Source of the DNA: Paraburkholderia sp. ZP32-5
GTDB taxonomy: Bacteria > Pseudomonadota > Gammaproteobacteria > Burkholderiales > Burkholderiaceae
Reading direction: 5' to 3'
Assembly: GCF_021390495.1 (NCBI RefSeq)
Contig: NZ_JAJEJP010000001.1
Span: forward strand, 1,054,001 to 1,118,000
DNA: 64,000 nt
The translations under genes and the position numbers were made by a program. The notes under the pieces were generated by a model. It saw only the letters and a list, made by a program, of their open reading frames with translations. It had not been told where the DNA came from and did no database searches. Shown piece after piece: positions 26,838 to 34,583 of the stretch. Each line of letters starts with the position of its first letter. Within the stretch, counting starts at the first letter, position 1.

Positions 26838-27845
26838 ATGCGGGCACTTCTACTCGATACTTACCAGAACGGCCGGTTCCGTGCAGCGGACATCGAATCG
26901 CCGCTTCCTGCAAACGGCCAGTTGCGCATTCGTGTGCACGCAAGCGGCGTCAATCCGATCGACTACAAGATCCGTCGCGGCGATGCGTCGTTTGCGATGC
27001 CCGAGTTGCCGGCGATTCTGGGCACGGATGTCGCCGGTGTCGTCACCGAGGTTGGCGCAGGCGTAACGGGCTTTTCCGTTGGCGACGAAGTCTATGGGAT
27101 GGCCGGCGGCGTGCGCGGACTGCCGGGTTCGCTCGCGGAATTCATGACAGCCGATGCGTCGATGTTCGCGAGCAAGCCTCGCAATCTGAGCATGCGCGAG
27201 GCCGCGGCGCTGCCGCTCGTTGCGCTGACCGCGTGGGAAGGTCTGGTCGACCGCGCGCATCTGCGAGCTGAGATCCAGGCGGGTAACAAACCGAAGGTGC
27301 TCGTACAGGGCGGCGCGGGTGGCGTAGGCCATATTGTCGTGCAGCTCGCGAAAGCGCTTGGCGCCGACGTCTACGCAACGGCAAGCGGTGCCAAGCTGGA
27401 ACTGGTGCGAGAGCTCGGCGCCACGCCGATCGACTACACGAGCACGCCCGTCGAACAATACGTGCAGCAATACACGGACGGTGAAGGCTTCGACCTGATC
27501 TACGACACGGTCGGCGGCGACACACTCGAGGCGTCGCTCGGCGCCGTGCGGCATTACGGCCATATCGTCAGTTGCGTCGCCTATCAACCGCACAATCTGG
27601 CGATCTCGTCGCTGCGCAATGCGGATATCAGCGGCGAGTTCGTGCTTTATCCGATGCTGAGCGGCGAGCGGCGCGCGCATCAGGGCGCGATTTTGCGCGA
27701 GCTTACCGGGCTCGTCGAGGCCGGCAAAATCCGGCCGGTTCTCGACCCGCGTCGCTTCACGCTCGATACGGCAATGGAAGCGCACGAAGCGGTCGAGCGT
27801 GGCGCGAACATCAAGGTCGTTATCGATGTGATGACTCAGGCGTAA
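26838..27845 (+). CDS. Zinc-independent quinone oxidoreductase-like MDR protein
   Basis: This 335-residue medium-chain dehydrogenase/reductase has HASGVNPIDYKIRRG near the N-terminus and VLVQGGAGGVGHIVVQLAKALG as its NADPH-binding stretch (20 residues shown as AGGVGHIVVQLAKALG). It lacks the zinc ligands of alcohol dehydrogenases, placing it with quinone oxidoreductases (QOR). The chosen ATG has AAGGA nine bases upstream; earlier starts add 26 residues of poor quality. It leads a run with a RidA protein and a lipocalin-like protein. Confidence 0.87.
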   Translation: MRALLLDTYQNGRFRAADIESPLPANGQLRIRVHASGVNPIDYKIRRGDASFAMPELPAILGTDVAGVVTEVGAGVTGFSVGDEVYGMAGGVRGLPGSLAEFMTADASMFASKPRNLSMREAAALPLVALTAWEGLVDRAHLRAEIQAGNKPKVLVQGGAGGVGHIVVQLAKALGADVYATASGAKLELVRELGATPIDYTSTPVEQYVQQYTDGEGFDLIYDTVGGDTLEASLGAVRHYGHIVSCVAYQPHNLAISSLRNADISGEFVLYPMLSGERRAHQGAILRELTGLVEAGKIRPVLDPRRFTLDTAMEAHEAVERGANIKVVIDVMTQA

Positions 27846-27930
27846 CAGACACGCGCAACCAGATGCCGGCAGCGGAGGGCCAAATCGGCAATGACGCTGT
27901 CGCCAACACGTATTGCAGAAGGAAACTGTC

Positions 27931-28338
27931 ATGCCCAAGGACTACATCAATCCCCCGGGTCTGTCGAAGTCCGGGTACTACACGCGCGTTCTTCGCGTGA
28001 CCGAGCCGTCGACGTTTATCTATATCGCAGGGCAGGTGCCGGCCGACGAGCATGCGAAGCCGGTTCATATCGGCGATATCAGGGCTCAGTTCATCGCGGT
28101 TCTCGATGCACTGACCGTGCAGTTGAAAGCGGTCGGCGCGACATGGGACGACGTCGTGTTCCGGCGCGCGTACGCACTCGACGTTGCCGGCTTCGTCGAG
28201 CATTGCATTCGCGACGAAACGTTTCCGGTGCCGTGGGATCGTCAACGTCCGTCGCCGAGCACGCTGATCGGCGTTACCGCGCTTGCTCATCCGGATTATC
28301 TGATCGAGCTGGAAATCGCAGTTGTGATAGCTGACTGA
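27931..28338 (+). CDS. RidA-family (YjgF/YER057c) protein
   Basis: The protein has 135 residues of the RidA fold (IYIAGQVPAD, then AQFIAVLDALTVQLKAVGA). Classical RidA proteins hydrolyse reactive enamines. The usual catalytic Arg of RidA in its late motif is not obvious; the end reads PSTLIGVTALAHPDYLIELE, which fits a Rid subfamily of unknown activity. AAGGAAA precedes the ATG at 27931. It lies 85 bases after the oxidoreductase and may share its operon. Confidence 0.83.
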   Translation: MPKDYINPPGLSKSGYYTRVLRVTEPSTFIYIAGQVPADEHAKPVHIGDIRAQFIAVLDALTVQLKAVGATWDDVVFRRAYALDVAGFVEHCIRDETFPVPWDRQRPSPSTLIGVTALAHPDYLIELEIAVVIAD

Positions 28339-28437
28339 GTGTAAGCCAAGCTATGCGCACGTGCGTAACGCGTCGCTATAAAAAACGCTCATTGAAGGAG
28401 CAGGAAGACAAGTTCGGTTGCACGTCTAGCTGACAGT

Positions 28438-28881
28438 TTGCGCGATCGTCTGATTGGCGCATGGAAGCTCGTGTCCTACGAGGAGCGGCCTGTCGATGGC
28501 TCGGCGTCGCTCTATCCGTTTGGTGAAAAGCCGCTGGGCCTGATCATGTACACGCCCGACGGTTATATGTCCGCGCAACTGATGCGGCGCGAGCGCAAGC
28601 CGTTCGCCGGCGGCGACTGGTTCGACGGCACGCCCGACGAGTATCGTGAGGAAGGTACATCGTATCTCGCCTATTCCGGTCGCTTCGATATCGACGAGGA
28701 GAATCAATCGCTGACTCACTCGATGTTCGTGTCGCTCTTTCCGAACTGGCTCGGCAATACGCAGTCGCGCGCTGTGCGGATGGAGGGCGACCGGCTGCAA
28801 CTGAGCACCGGTGCGCCGTTCTCGTCGGCGGGCCGCACGGTGATGGCCTATATCACGTGGCAACGCGCGGAGCCGAATTGA
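28438..28881 (+). CDS. Lipocalin-like domain protein, start unclear
   Basis: About 147 residues of the lipocalin-like (Lipocalin_5) family are visible: LIGAWKLVSYEE, GLIMYTPDGYMSAQLM and AYSGRFDIDEEN. The coding frame extends upstream to 28396 with plausible residues (SSVARLADSL), and AAGGAG lies at 28395-28400, yet there is no ATG, GTG or TTG where that signal would place the start. The first available start is TTG 28438, which lacks a Shine-Dalgarno. Either TTG is used inefficiently or the original start codon was lost. Confidence 0.65.
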   Translation: MRDRLIGAWKLVSYEERPVDGSASLYPFGEKPLGLIMYTPDGYMSAQLMRRERKPFAGGDWFDGTPDEYREEGTSYLAYSGRFDIDEENQSLTHSMFVSLFPNWLGNTQSRAVRMEGDRLQLSTGAPFSSAGRTVMAYITWQRAEPN

Positions 28882-28907
28882 GCGGAAGTGGGGATGTCGA
28901 TGCATCG

Positions 28908-28939
28908 ATGTAGACATTTTTATCTAGACAAATTATTCT
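28908..28939 (+). promoter_or_regulatory. blaI operon promoter with BlaI-type operators
   Basis: TAGACA (28911-28916), 17 bases, then TATTCT (28934-28939) form a sigma-70-like promoter. ATGT-AG-ACAT (28908-28917) and TATCTAGACA (28921-28930) are two related dyads 13 bp apart that overlap the -35 and spacer. BlaI/MecI repressors bind such tandem dyads, so autorepression is likely. Confidence 0.6.
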
Positions 28940-28972
28940 ACGTGTCATCGATTTTCCACTAGGGCTTCCGCG

Positions 28973-29356
28973 ATGACCAAGGCTGCCGCTCCGGCAAAAC
29001 CGACCGCGGGCGAACTCGAACTCCTGCGGGTTCTGTGGCCGCTCGGGCCGGCCACCGTCAAGCAGGTGCATCAAGCCATGCAGCAGGAACGCGCGGACGT
29101 GACCTACGCGACCGTATTGCGGCAGATGCAGCTCATGCATATGAAGGGACTGCTCAAGCGCGACGACAGCGAGCGCTCGCACGTCTATGCGCCTGCGCTG
29201 AGCCAGAACATGCTGCAAACCCGCCTGTTGAAGGAACTGATCCACAAGGCGTTTTCCGGTTCGGGAAAGGCACTGGTGATGGCTGCGTTGCGCAAACACG
29301 TTACTCAAGAGGAACGCGAGGAGATTCGCCAATTTCTGCACGGGGACGAGCAATGA
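28973..29356 (+). CDS. blaI: BlaI/MecI/CopY-family repressor
   Basis: This 127-residue winged-helix repressor begins with LTAGELELLRVLW-like sequence (here TAGELELLRVLWPLGPATVK) and has TYATVLRQMQLMHMKGLLKR, the recognition helix and wing of BlaI/MecI. The C-terminal helix mediates dimerisation. In the Bla systems the repressor is inactivated by its BlaR1/MecR1 partner when beta-lactam binds. Its stop overlaps the M56 protein start (ATGA), so the two are coupled. Confidence 0.9.
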   Translation: MTKAAAPAKPTAGELELLRVLWPLGPATVKQVHQAMQQERADVTYATVLRQMQLMHMKGLLKRDDSERSHVYAPALSQNMLQTRLLKELIHKAFSGSGKALVMAALRKHVTQEEREEIRQFLHGDEQ

Positions 29357-31125
29357 GTCCTTTTTCCTGGGCGCTCGTCCAGGCATTGGGATGGGCGCTC
29401 ATCCAGTTCGTGTGGAAGGGGGCGCTGATCGGCGTGGCAACGGCGCTGACGTTGCGGCTATTGCGCGGCGCGAGCCCACGGAGTCGCTATGCGCTGCTCT
29501 GCGTTTCGCTGCTGTCGTGTCTCGGTGTGGCGGCGTTCGACGTCTATCGGCAAATCGCCGCTGCATCGCGAGCATCGGGTTGGTTTGCCTTGAGCGATTT
29601 TCCCGTCGTGCCAACGATAGATGCACGCGTACCGTTTGCGATGGAGCACGTATTGCCCTGGCTGGTTGCCGCATGGTTGATCGGTGTTGCCGCCATGTCG
29701 TGCCGTCTGCTCGCCGGTTCGCTGTGGGTGGGGCGAATGGGCCGTGCGTTTCCCCATTCGCCGGATGCCCGCTGGCAGAGCCACGTATCAGCGCTGGCCG
29801 CGCGTTGCGCTTTACCGCGCCCGGTGACGCTGCGCGTGGCGGCGCATCTGTCGAGCCCGCTGACGATCGGCTGGTGGCGTCCGCTGGTGCTGGTTCCGGC
29901 CGCGTTGCTCACGTGCATGCCGCCCGATCTGCTCGAAGCGCTGCTGGCGCACGAAATCGCGCATATCAAGCGCGCCGACTATCTGGTCAATCTGCTGCAA
30001 AGCGCGATCGAGGCACTGCTTTTCTATCATCCGACGGTGTGGTGGCTGTCGCGGCAAATTCGTATCGAGCGGGAATGCGTTGCCGATCAGATCGCCGCCA
30101 CGCTGATTCAGAACCCGCGAAGTTTGGCGCTTGCGCTCGAGCAACTCGACGCTCATCAATCGACCAATGCCGAATATGCGTCGGTCGCGCAATCGGCAAA
30201 GGGCGGCCACCTGCTTGACCGCATCAAGCGTCTGTGCGAACCCGCTGCGCCTTCTCCGAAATGGACGGCATGCGCGCCAGGCATCGCATTCGGCGTCGTT
30301 GCGTTGTGTTTAGCGGCGCAGGCACTGTGGCCCGCGTCACAGTCCGCGGCAGACATCGCTCCGGTCGGGCTGCTCGAATCGAACCACGTCGTGGTGGTCG
30401 ACAACAACTCAGGCAAGGTTCTGTTCCAGAAACGCGCCGACGACATCGTGCCGATCGCGTCGTTGACGAAGCTGATGACGGCAATGGTCGTGCTCGATGC
30501 GCGGCCCGACATGAACCGAACGATTCGTATCGATGCCAGCGACGTCGAGGCATTGCGGCCCAGTCCCACGGGATTGCCGGCTGGTTCGAGCCTGCCGCTT
30601 TACGCGGTGCTGCAACTTGCGCTGATGTCGTCGAACAATAGCGCCGCGTATGCGCTGGCGCATCACTATCCCGGCGGCATCCTGGCGTTCCAGGCGGCGA
30701 TGCGCGCCAAGATTGCGGCACTCGGGTTGAAGCACACGACGATCGACGAACCAACTGGCCTGTCGCCGCTCAACACGTCGACAGCAAGCGACGTGTCCGT
30801 GATGGTGAACGCGGCGGCCCGCTATCCGGCGATTGCGCGTGCAACGACCGACGCCCACAGCATCATCCCGATCGACGGCAAGCTGGTCGACTATCAGAAC
30901 ACGAATCCACTGGTCGGGCAGAAGGGCTGGGATATCGCGTTGTCGAAAACCGGCTTCACGGAAGTGGCCGGGCGTTGCCTGATCATGCGGCTGCGCTCGG
31001 TTCGGGACAGCGTCACGATGGTGTTTCTGGACGCCGGGCCAGCCGCGGTCCCCACGCGCGACGCGATCAATATCCGCCGCCTGCTGCTTGCCCGCGAGCA
31101 GGCGTGGCACGCGTCACACGCTTAA
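29353..31125 (+). CDS. BlaR1-like M56 metallopeptidase fused to an S11 penicillin-binding domain
   Basis: The protein has 590 residues. The N-terminal half (about 1-325) is a membrane M56 peptidase with several hydrophobic segments and zinc site His200-Glu-Ile-Ala-His204, plus Glu240 in ERECVAD. The C-terminal half (about 343-585) is a D-Ala-D-Ala carboxypeptidase-like (S11/PBP7) domain with Ser370-x-x-Lys373 (SLTK), SNN at 427-429 and KTG at 532-534. BlaR1 instead carries a class D-like sensor. The domain may sense beta-lactams by acylation and trigger cleavage of BlaI (inference). Confidence 0.85.
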   Translation: MSPFSWALVQALGWALIQFVWKGALIGVATALTLRLLRGASPRSRYALLCVSLLSCLGVAAFDVYRQIAAASRASGWFALSDFPVVPTIDARVPFAMEHVLPWLVAAWLIGVAAMSCRLLAGSLWVGRMGRAFPHSPDARWQSHVSALAARCALPRPVTLRVAAHLSSPLTIGWWRPLVLVPAALLTCMPPDLLEALLAHEIAHIKRADYLVNLLQSAIEALLFYHPTVWWLSRQIRIERECVADQIAATLIQNPRSLALALEQLDAHQSTNAEYASVAQSAKGGHLLDRIKRLCEPAAPSPKWTACAPGIAFGVVALCLAAQALWPASQSAADIAPVGLLESNHVVVVDNNSGKVLFQKRADDIVPIASLTKLMTAMVVLDARPDMNRTIRIDASDVEALRPSPTGLPAGSSLPLYAVLQLALMSSNNSAAYALAHHYPGGILAFQAAMRAKIAALGLKHTTIDEPTGLSPLNTSTASDVSVMVNAAARYPAIARATTDAHSIIPIDGKLVDYQNTNPLVGQKGWDIALSKTGFTEVAGRCLIMRLRSVRDSVTMVFLDAGPAAVPTRDAINIRRLLLAREQAWHASHA

Positions 31126-31143
31126 CACGCTTAACACGCGTGA
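31117..31143 (+). repeat. 9-bp tandem repeat over the M56 gene stop
   Basis: CACGCTTAA occurs twice in tandem, then CACGCGTGA. The first copy contains the stop codon. Likely slippage-derived. Confidence 0.7.
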
Positions 31144-31202
31144 CATTCGCCGCGCACACTGCACGCGCCGCTTCCCCTCACTCTGACTACCTGGACTCAA
31201 CT

Positions 31203-32087
31203 GTGACTCAGTCGATCACTCATTCGACCACGCGCCGAAAGCTGTTGATTGGATTACCGCTGCTCGCCGGCATCGGCATGGTTCCCGCGTTGCATGCTGC
31301 CGAATCGCCGCTCGCGGAGATCGAGCGGCGACATGGCGGTCGCCTCGGCGTGTTCGCCATCGATACCGGTTCGGGACGCACGCTGAGCCATCGCGCGGAC
31401 GAACGCTTCCTGATGTGCAGCACGTTCAAGGGGATCCTCGCGGCGCAGATACTGGCGCGCATCGATAGCGGCGCGGAGCGGCCGGAGCGCCTTGTGAATT
31501 ACACGGAGAAGGACCTTATTTTCACATCGCCGGTAACGAAGGCCAATGTCGCGCACGGCGCGATGTCGATCGATGCACTGTGCCGGGCGGTTCTGGTGGA
31601 AAGCGACAACACCGCCGCGATCCTGCTGATGCGCAGCGTCGGCGGCCCCTCGGCGCTCACCCGTTTCGTTCGTGGACTCGGCGATAGGGTCACGCGTTCG
31701 GACCGCTACGAGCCCGACTCGAATAGCTATCACGGCGAACTCGACACGACGACGCCAAAGGCGATGGCCATCACGGCGCAGCGCCTATTGCTCGGCGATG
31801 TGCTGAGTGCCGGTTCACGCGCGCAACTGGAGCGCGGCATGACCGACTGCAAGCCGGGTCTCAACCGGCTACGTGCCGCGTTGCCCGCGGGCTGGCAGGC
31901 CGCCGACCGGCCCGGAACCAGCGTCGAAAGCGAGACCAACGACTACGCGCTCGTCCGTCCGCCGGGCCGCGCGCCATTGCTCGTCGCCGCCTACTACGAT
32001 GCACCGGGAGTCGCGATGGACGCGCGCGAGGCGGTGTTGCGCGAAGCCGGCAAAGCATTCGTGCAATGGGCCACGAGCGCCGCATGA
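31203..32087 (+). CDS. Class A beta-lactamase with atypical RPG motif
   Basis: The protein has 294 residues. A twin-arginine-like signal (TTRRKLLIG) ends near HAAES. The active site has STFK (Ser73/Lys76; Ambler 70/73), SDN at 134-136 (Ambler 130) and Glu170 with Asn174 (Ambler 166/170). The KTG triad at Ambler 234-236 is RPG here. Cys72 precedes the catalytic Ser as in KPC-type enzymes, but Ambler 238 is Ser, so no 69-238 disulfide forms. The start is GTG 31203 without a strong Shine-Dalgarno. It lies in the BlaI/M56 operon. Confidence 0.9.
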   Translation: MTQSITHSTTRRKLLIGLPLLAGIGMVPALHAAESPLAEIERRHGGRLGVFAIDTGSGRTLSHRADERFLMCSTFKGILAAQILARIDSGAERPERLVNYTEKDLIFTSPVTKANVAHGAMSIDALCRAVLVESDNTAAILLMRSVGGPSALTRFVRGLGDRVTRSDRYEPDSNSYHGELDTTTPKAMAITAQRLLLGDVLSAGSRAQLERGMTDCKPGLNRLRAALPAGWQAADRPGTSVESETNDYALVRPPGRAPLLVAAYYDAPGVAMDAREAVLREAGKAFVQWATSAA

Positions 32088-33229
32088 CCGACACCGGCAC
32101 GCGAAACCGGAACATCGATCTGCTGCGGGGCGTGTCGATTCTGCTCGTGCTGTTGCATCACTTCAACATTGCGTATCGGCTCGACGACACCTTTCTTTCG
32201 CGTGTATTCGGATGGCCGACGATTCGGACGGTGGTGCGAAACGGTAACTACGGCGTCACGATGTTCTTCGTGATTTCGGGCTACCTGATTACGGCCAACG
32301 CTCTTCGTCGTTGGTCCGAATTCCGTCATGTCGATCTCGGGGCGTTTTACGGCTTGCGTACCGCGCGTATCGTGCCGTGCCTGTTGCTATTGTTGGCCGT
32401 CGTGAATGCGCTAGCTGTAGCCGGCATCCCGATCTTTCAGAATCACTCGCCGGGCGGCGCGCCGGTTTCTTTCTGGCTCGTGAATCTGGCGTCGTTGACG
32501 TTCTGGATGAACGTGTTGATCGGCGCGCACGGATGGACGAACTATGCGCTCGGCGTGTTGTGGTCGCTTTCCGTCGAGGAGGTGTTTTACCTGTCGTTCC
32601 CGCTGCTTTGCGTGGCGCTTCGCGAGGACACACGGCTCGTTGCATTCTGGCTCGTGTGCGTGGTCGTCGGTCCGGCTTACCGGTTCTTTCATCAAGGCGA
32701 CGAAGGCGGCTATCTGTACGCGTATTTCGCCTGTTTCGATGCAATCGCCATCGGTTGCTGCACGGCGCTGCTCGCGAGGCATGTCGTATGGCGCGGCCGC
32801 GCGCGGAGCGTGTCGATGTGGCTGAGCGCAGCAGGCATGACGTTCGTTTATCTGTGCTGGCCCATTCGGGAAAGCAATGTGTTCGGCGTCACCGCGATGG
32901 CTTTCGGCACGGCGGTACTGCTGCTGGCGGTACACGATCGCCAGCACCGCTCGTCGATGCGGTGCTCGGCGCTCGAAGGGCTTGGCAGACTGAGTTACGA
33001 ACTCTATCTGTTTCACCTGATCGTTCTTGGTGTGTTGCGAACGATCTTTCCGCCTACCGACGTGGCAGGATCGGAAAAGCTCCTGCTGCTGCTGGCTTTT
33101 CTGCTCGTTTCGGTCTGTCTGAGCCTCGCGATCGCACGGCTCTACGCGAACCCTTCGAATCGGATCGTCCGTCAGTGGCTGGTGGCGCGAAGGTCTCAAT
33201 CGATCCGCCAGCGCGTACCATATAGCTGA
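32084..33229 (+). CDS. Acyltransferase-3 (OafA/YrhL-like) family protein
   Basis: This 381-residue integral membrane protein has about ten hydrophobic segments. RNIDLLRGVSILLVLLHHF is the family's N-terminal motif with the catalytic His, and FFVISGYLIT follows. LWSLSVEEVFYLSFPLL is the central motif. The family acetylates or succinylates glycans, lipids or peptidoglycan at the membrane. The ATG overlaps the beta-lactamase stop by four bases, so it is probably co-expressed under beta-lactam stress. Confidence 0.87.
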   Translation: MTDTGTRNRNIDLLRGVSILLVLLHHFNIAYRLDDTFLSRVFGWPTIRTVVRNGNYGVTMFFVISGYLITANALRRWSEFRHVDLGAFYGLRTARIVPCLLLLLAVVNALAVAGIPIFQNHSPGGAPVSFWLVNLASLTFWMNVLIGAHGWTNYALGVLWSLSVEEVFYLSFPLLCVALREDTRLVAFWLVCVVVGPAYRFFHQGDEGGYLYAYFACFDAIAIGCCTALLARHVVWRGRARSVSMWLSAAGMTFVYLCWPIRESNVFGVTAMAFGTAVLLLAVHDRQHRSSMRCSALEGLGRLSYELYLFHLIVLGVLRTIFPPTDVAGSEKLLLLLAFLLVSVCLSLAIARLYANPSNRIVRQWLVARRSQSIRQRVPYS

Positions 33230-33252
33230 GCGACGAGTTTCAGGAGATTGAA

Positions 33253-33447
33253 ATGAACGCGGTGTGCCCGCTACATGGGCCAACTACCATTGTCCGCACG
33301 AATGCGTACGGGTTCCCCGTCTATGCATGTTGCTGCCACGATGTGATCGCCGGCACTCCCGCGGATGCATGTACAAGGGCACCGACGGAACGCGGATCTG
33401 AGCCTTTACCTGAACAACCGAAGACAGGGAAGCAGGAGACCGATTAA
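33253..33447 (+). CDS. Small Cys-containing hypothetical protein
   Basis: This 64-residue reading frame has AGGAG at good spacing before the ATG. The first half holds CPLHG and YACCCHD, four Cys and two His, which could form a small metal site; the tail is polar and likely disordered. It follows the acyltransferase by 23 bases. I do not recognise it, but its ribosome site and position support a real gene. Confidence 0.5.
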   Translation: MNAVCPLHGPTTIVRTNAYGFPVYACCCHDVIAGTPADACTRAPTERGSEPLPEQPKTGKQETD

Positions 33448-33508
33448 GTACTTCGCTATCGCGTCACTATCCAAGCCATCTCCGCCCGCGCCAAAGCCGC
33501 ATTGAGCT

Positions 33509-34438
33509 CTAGTCACCGGGCGACCGCGCTTCCTCCCCAACACGCGCACGATTCGTCAGATGTTCGACCATTCGCTGCGCGGCCGGCTGCAGCATGTCGA
33601 AGCGCTTGAAGCAAACGACGAAGCTGCGTTGCGCCCACGCATCCGTGAACGGAATGATCCGCACGCCGAGTCGCGGACTGTACGCGGCCGACACTTCCGC
33701 CGGCACCACGCTGATCCCCAAACCGGCGGCCACGACCCGAAACGCCGCGTCGAAGTTCGACACGATCACCCGGTACGCGATCGTGCGGCCCAACTGTGCC
33801 GCCGATCTTTGCAACATGGTTTGCACAGCGGTGGCGGGCGGCAGTCCGACATGGTCGTAATCGAGCGTCTGCTCGAAGGCAACGGTATCGAGCGCGGCAA
33901 GCGGATGCCCCGGATGGACCGCCAGCGCGAGCCGGTCGGTCCGATACGGACGATGCTCCAACCCCGCCAGTTCGACGTTGTCCCAGCACACGCCCACGGA
34001 TGCCGCCCCTTCGCGCAATTGCCGCACGAGGTCCAACGACAGCCGCTCTTCGATATCGACCTTGATATTCTTGTTGGCGGGTTCGCGCATGAAGCTCGCG
34101 ATGTCGTCGAGCAGTTGTTCGGCGATCGCCGATGCCGACGCGCAAATGCTGACGTTTCCTTTCAGCCCCTCGCCGAACGATGCGACATCGCTCGCGATGC
34201 GGTCCATCGTGAAGAGCACGTTGCGTGCGTGCTCAAGTAGTGCGAGGCCGGCCGGCGTCGGCTCGACGCCGCGTCGCGAGCGCGATAGCACCGGCACGCC
34301 CAGTTCGGCTTCGAGTTGCGCAATGCGCTTGCTGATTGCCGACGGCTCGATGTGGGCTTCCTCCGCCGCGCGCGCAATGTTGCGCTGATCGCAAACGGCC
34401 ACGAACAGGCGCAGCGTCTTCAGATCGATGTCTCGCAC
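33509..34438 (-). CDS. LysR-type regulator
   Basis: The protein has 309 residues with helix-turn-helix NIARAAEEAHIEPSAISKRI and a substrate-binding domain in which EERLSLDLVRQLREGAASVG is recognisable. This arrangement resembles the dioxygenase LysR at 9568. It is divergent from the HMG-CoA lyase operon (145-bp gap with dyads) and is its likely activator. Confidence 0.87.
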   Translation of the reverse strand: MRDIDLKTLRLFVAVCDQRNIARAAEEAHIEPSAISKRIAQLEAELGVPVLSRSRRGVEPTPAGLALLEHARNVLFTMDRIASDVASFGEGLKGNVSICASASAIAEQLLDDIASFMREPANKNIKVDIEERLSLDLVRQLREGAASVGVCWDNVELAGLEHRPYRTDRLALAVHPGHPLAALDTVAFEQTLDYDHVGLPPATAVQTMLQRSAAQLGRTIAYRVIVSNFDAAFRVVAAGLGISVVPAEVSAAYSPRLGVRIIPFTDAWAQRSFVVCFKRFDMLQPAAQRMVEHLTNRARVGEEARSPGD

Positions 34439-34464
34439 GAGGTCGTCTCCGTTCTTTTTCGTGA

Positions 34465-34492
34465 CGTTCCGGTCTGGAACGATTGTGGTTCC
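34465..34492. promoter_or_regulatory. Candidate LysR operator, three GTTCC/GGAAC half-sites
   Basis: CGTTCC-ggtct-GGAACG (34465-34481) contains a T-N11-A LysR box. A third half-site, GGTTCC, follows at 34487-34492. The array lies midway between the LysR and lyase genes. Confidence 0.55.
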
Positions 34493-34583
34493 AAAACGTC
34501 GCTTTACGAATCTTCGGGAATCTCTAGAGTGATGTCAAACGCCGGTGCGATGTGTCGGCACAGAATCGACGGAGACAGCCCCT

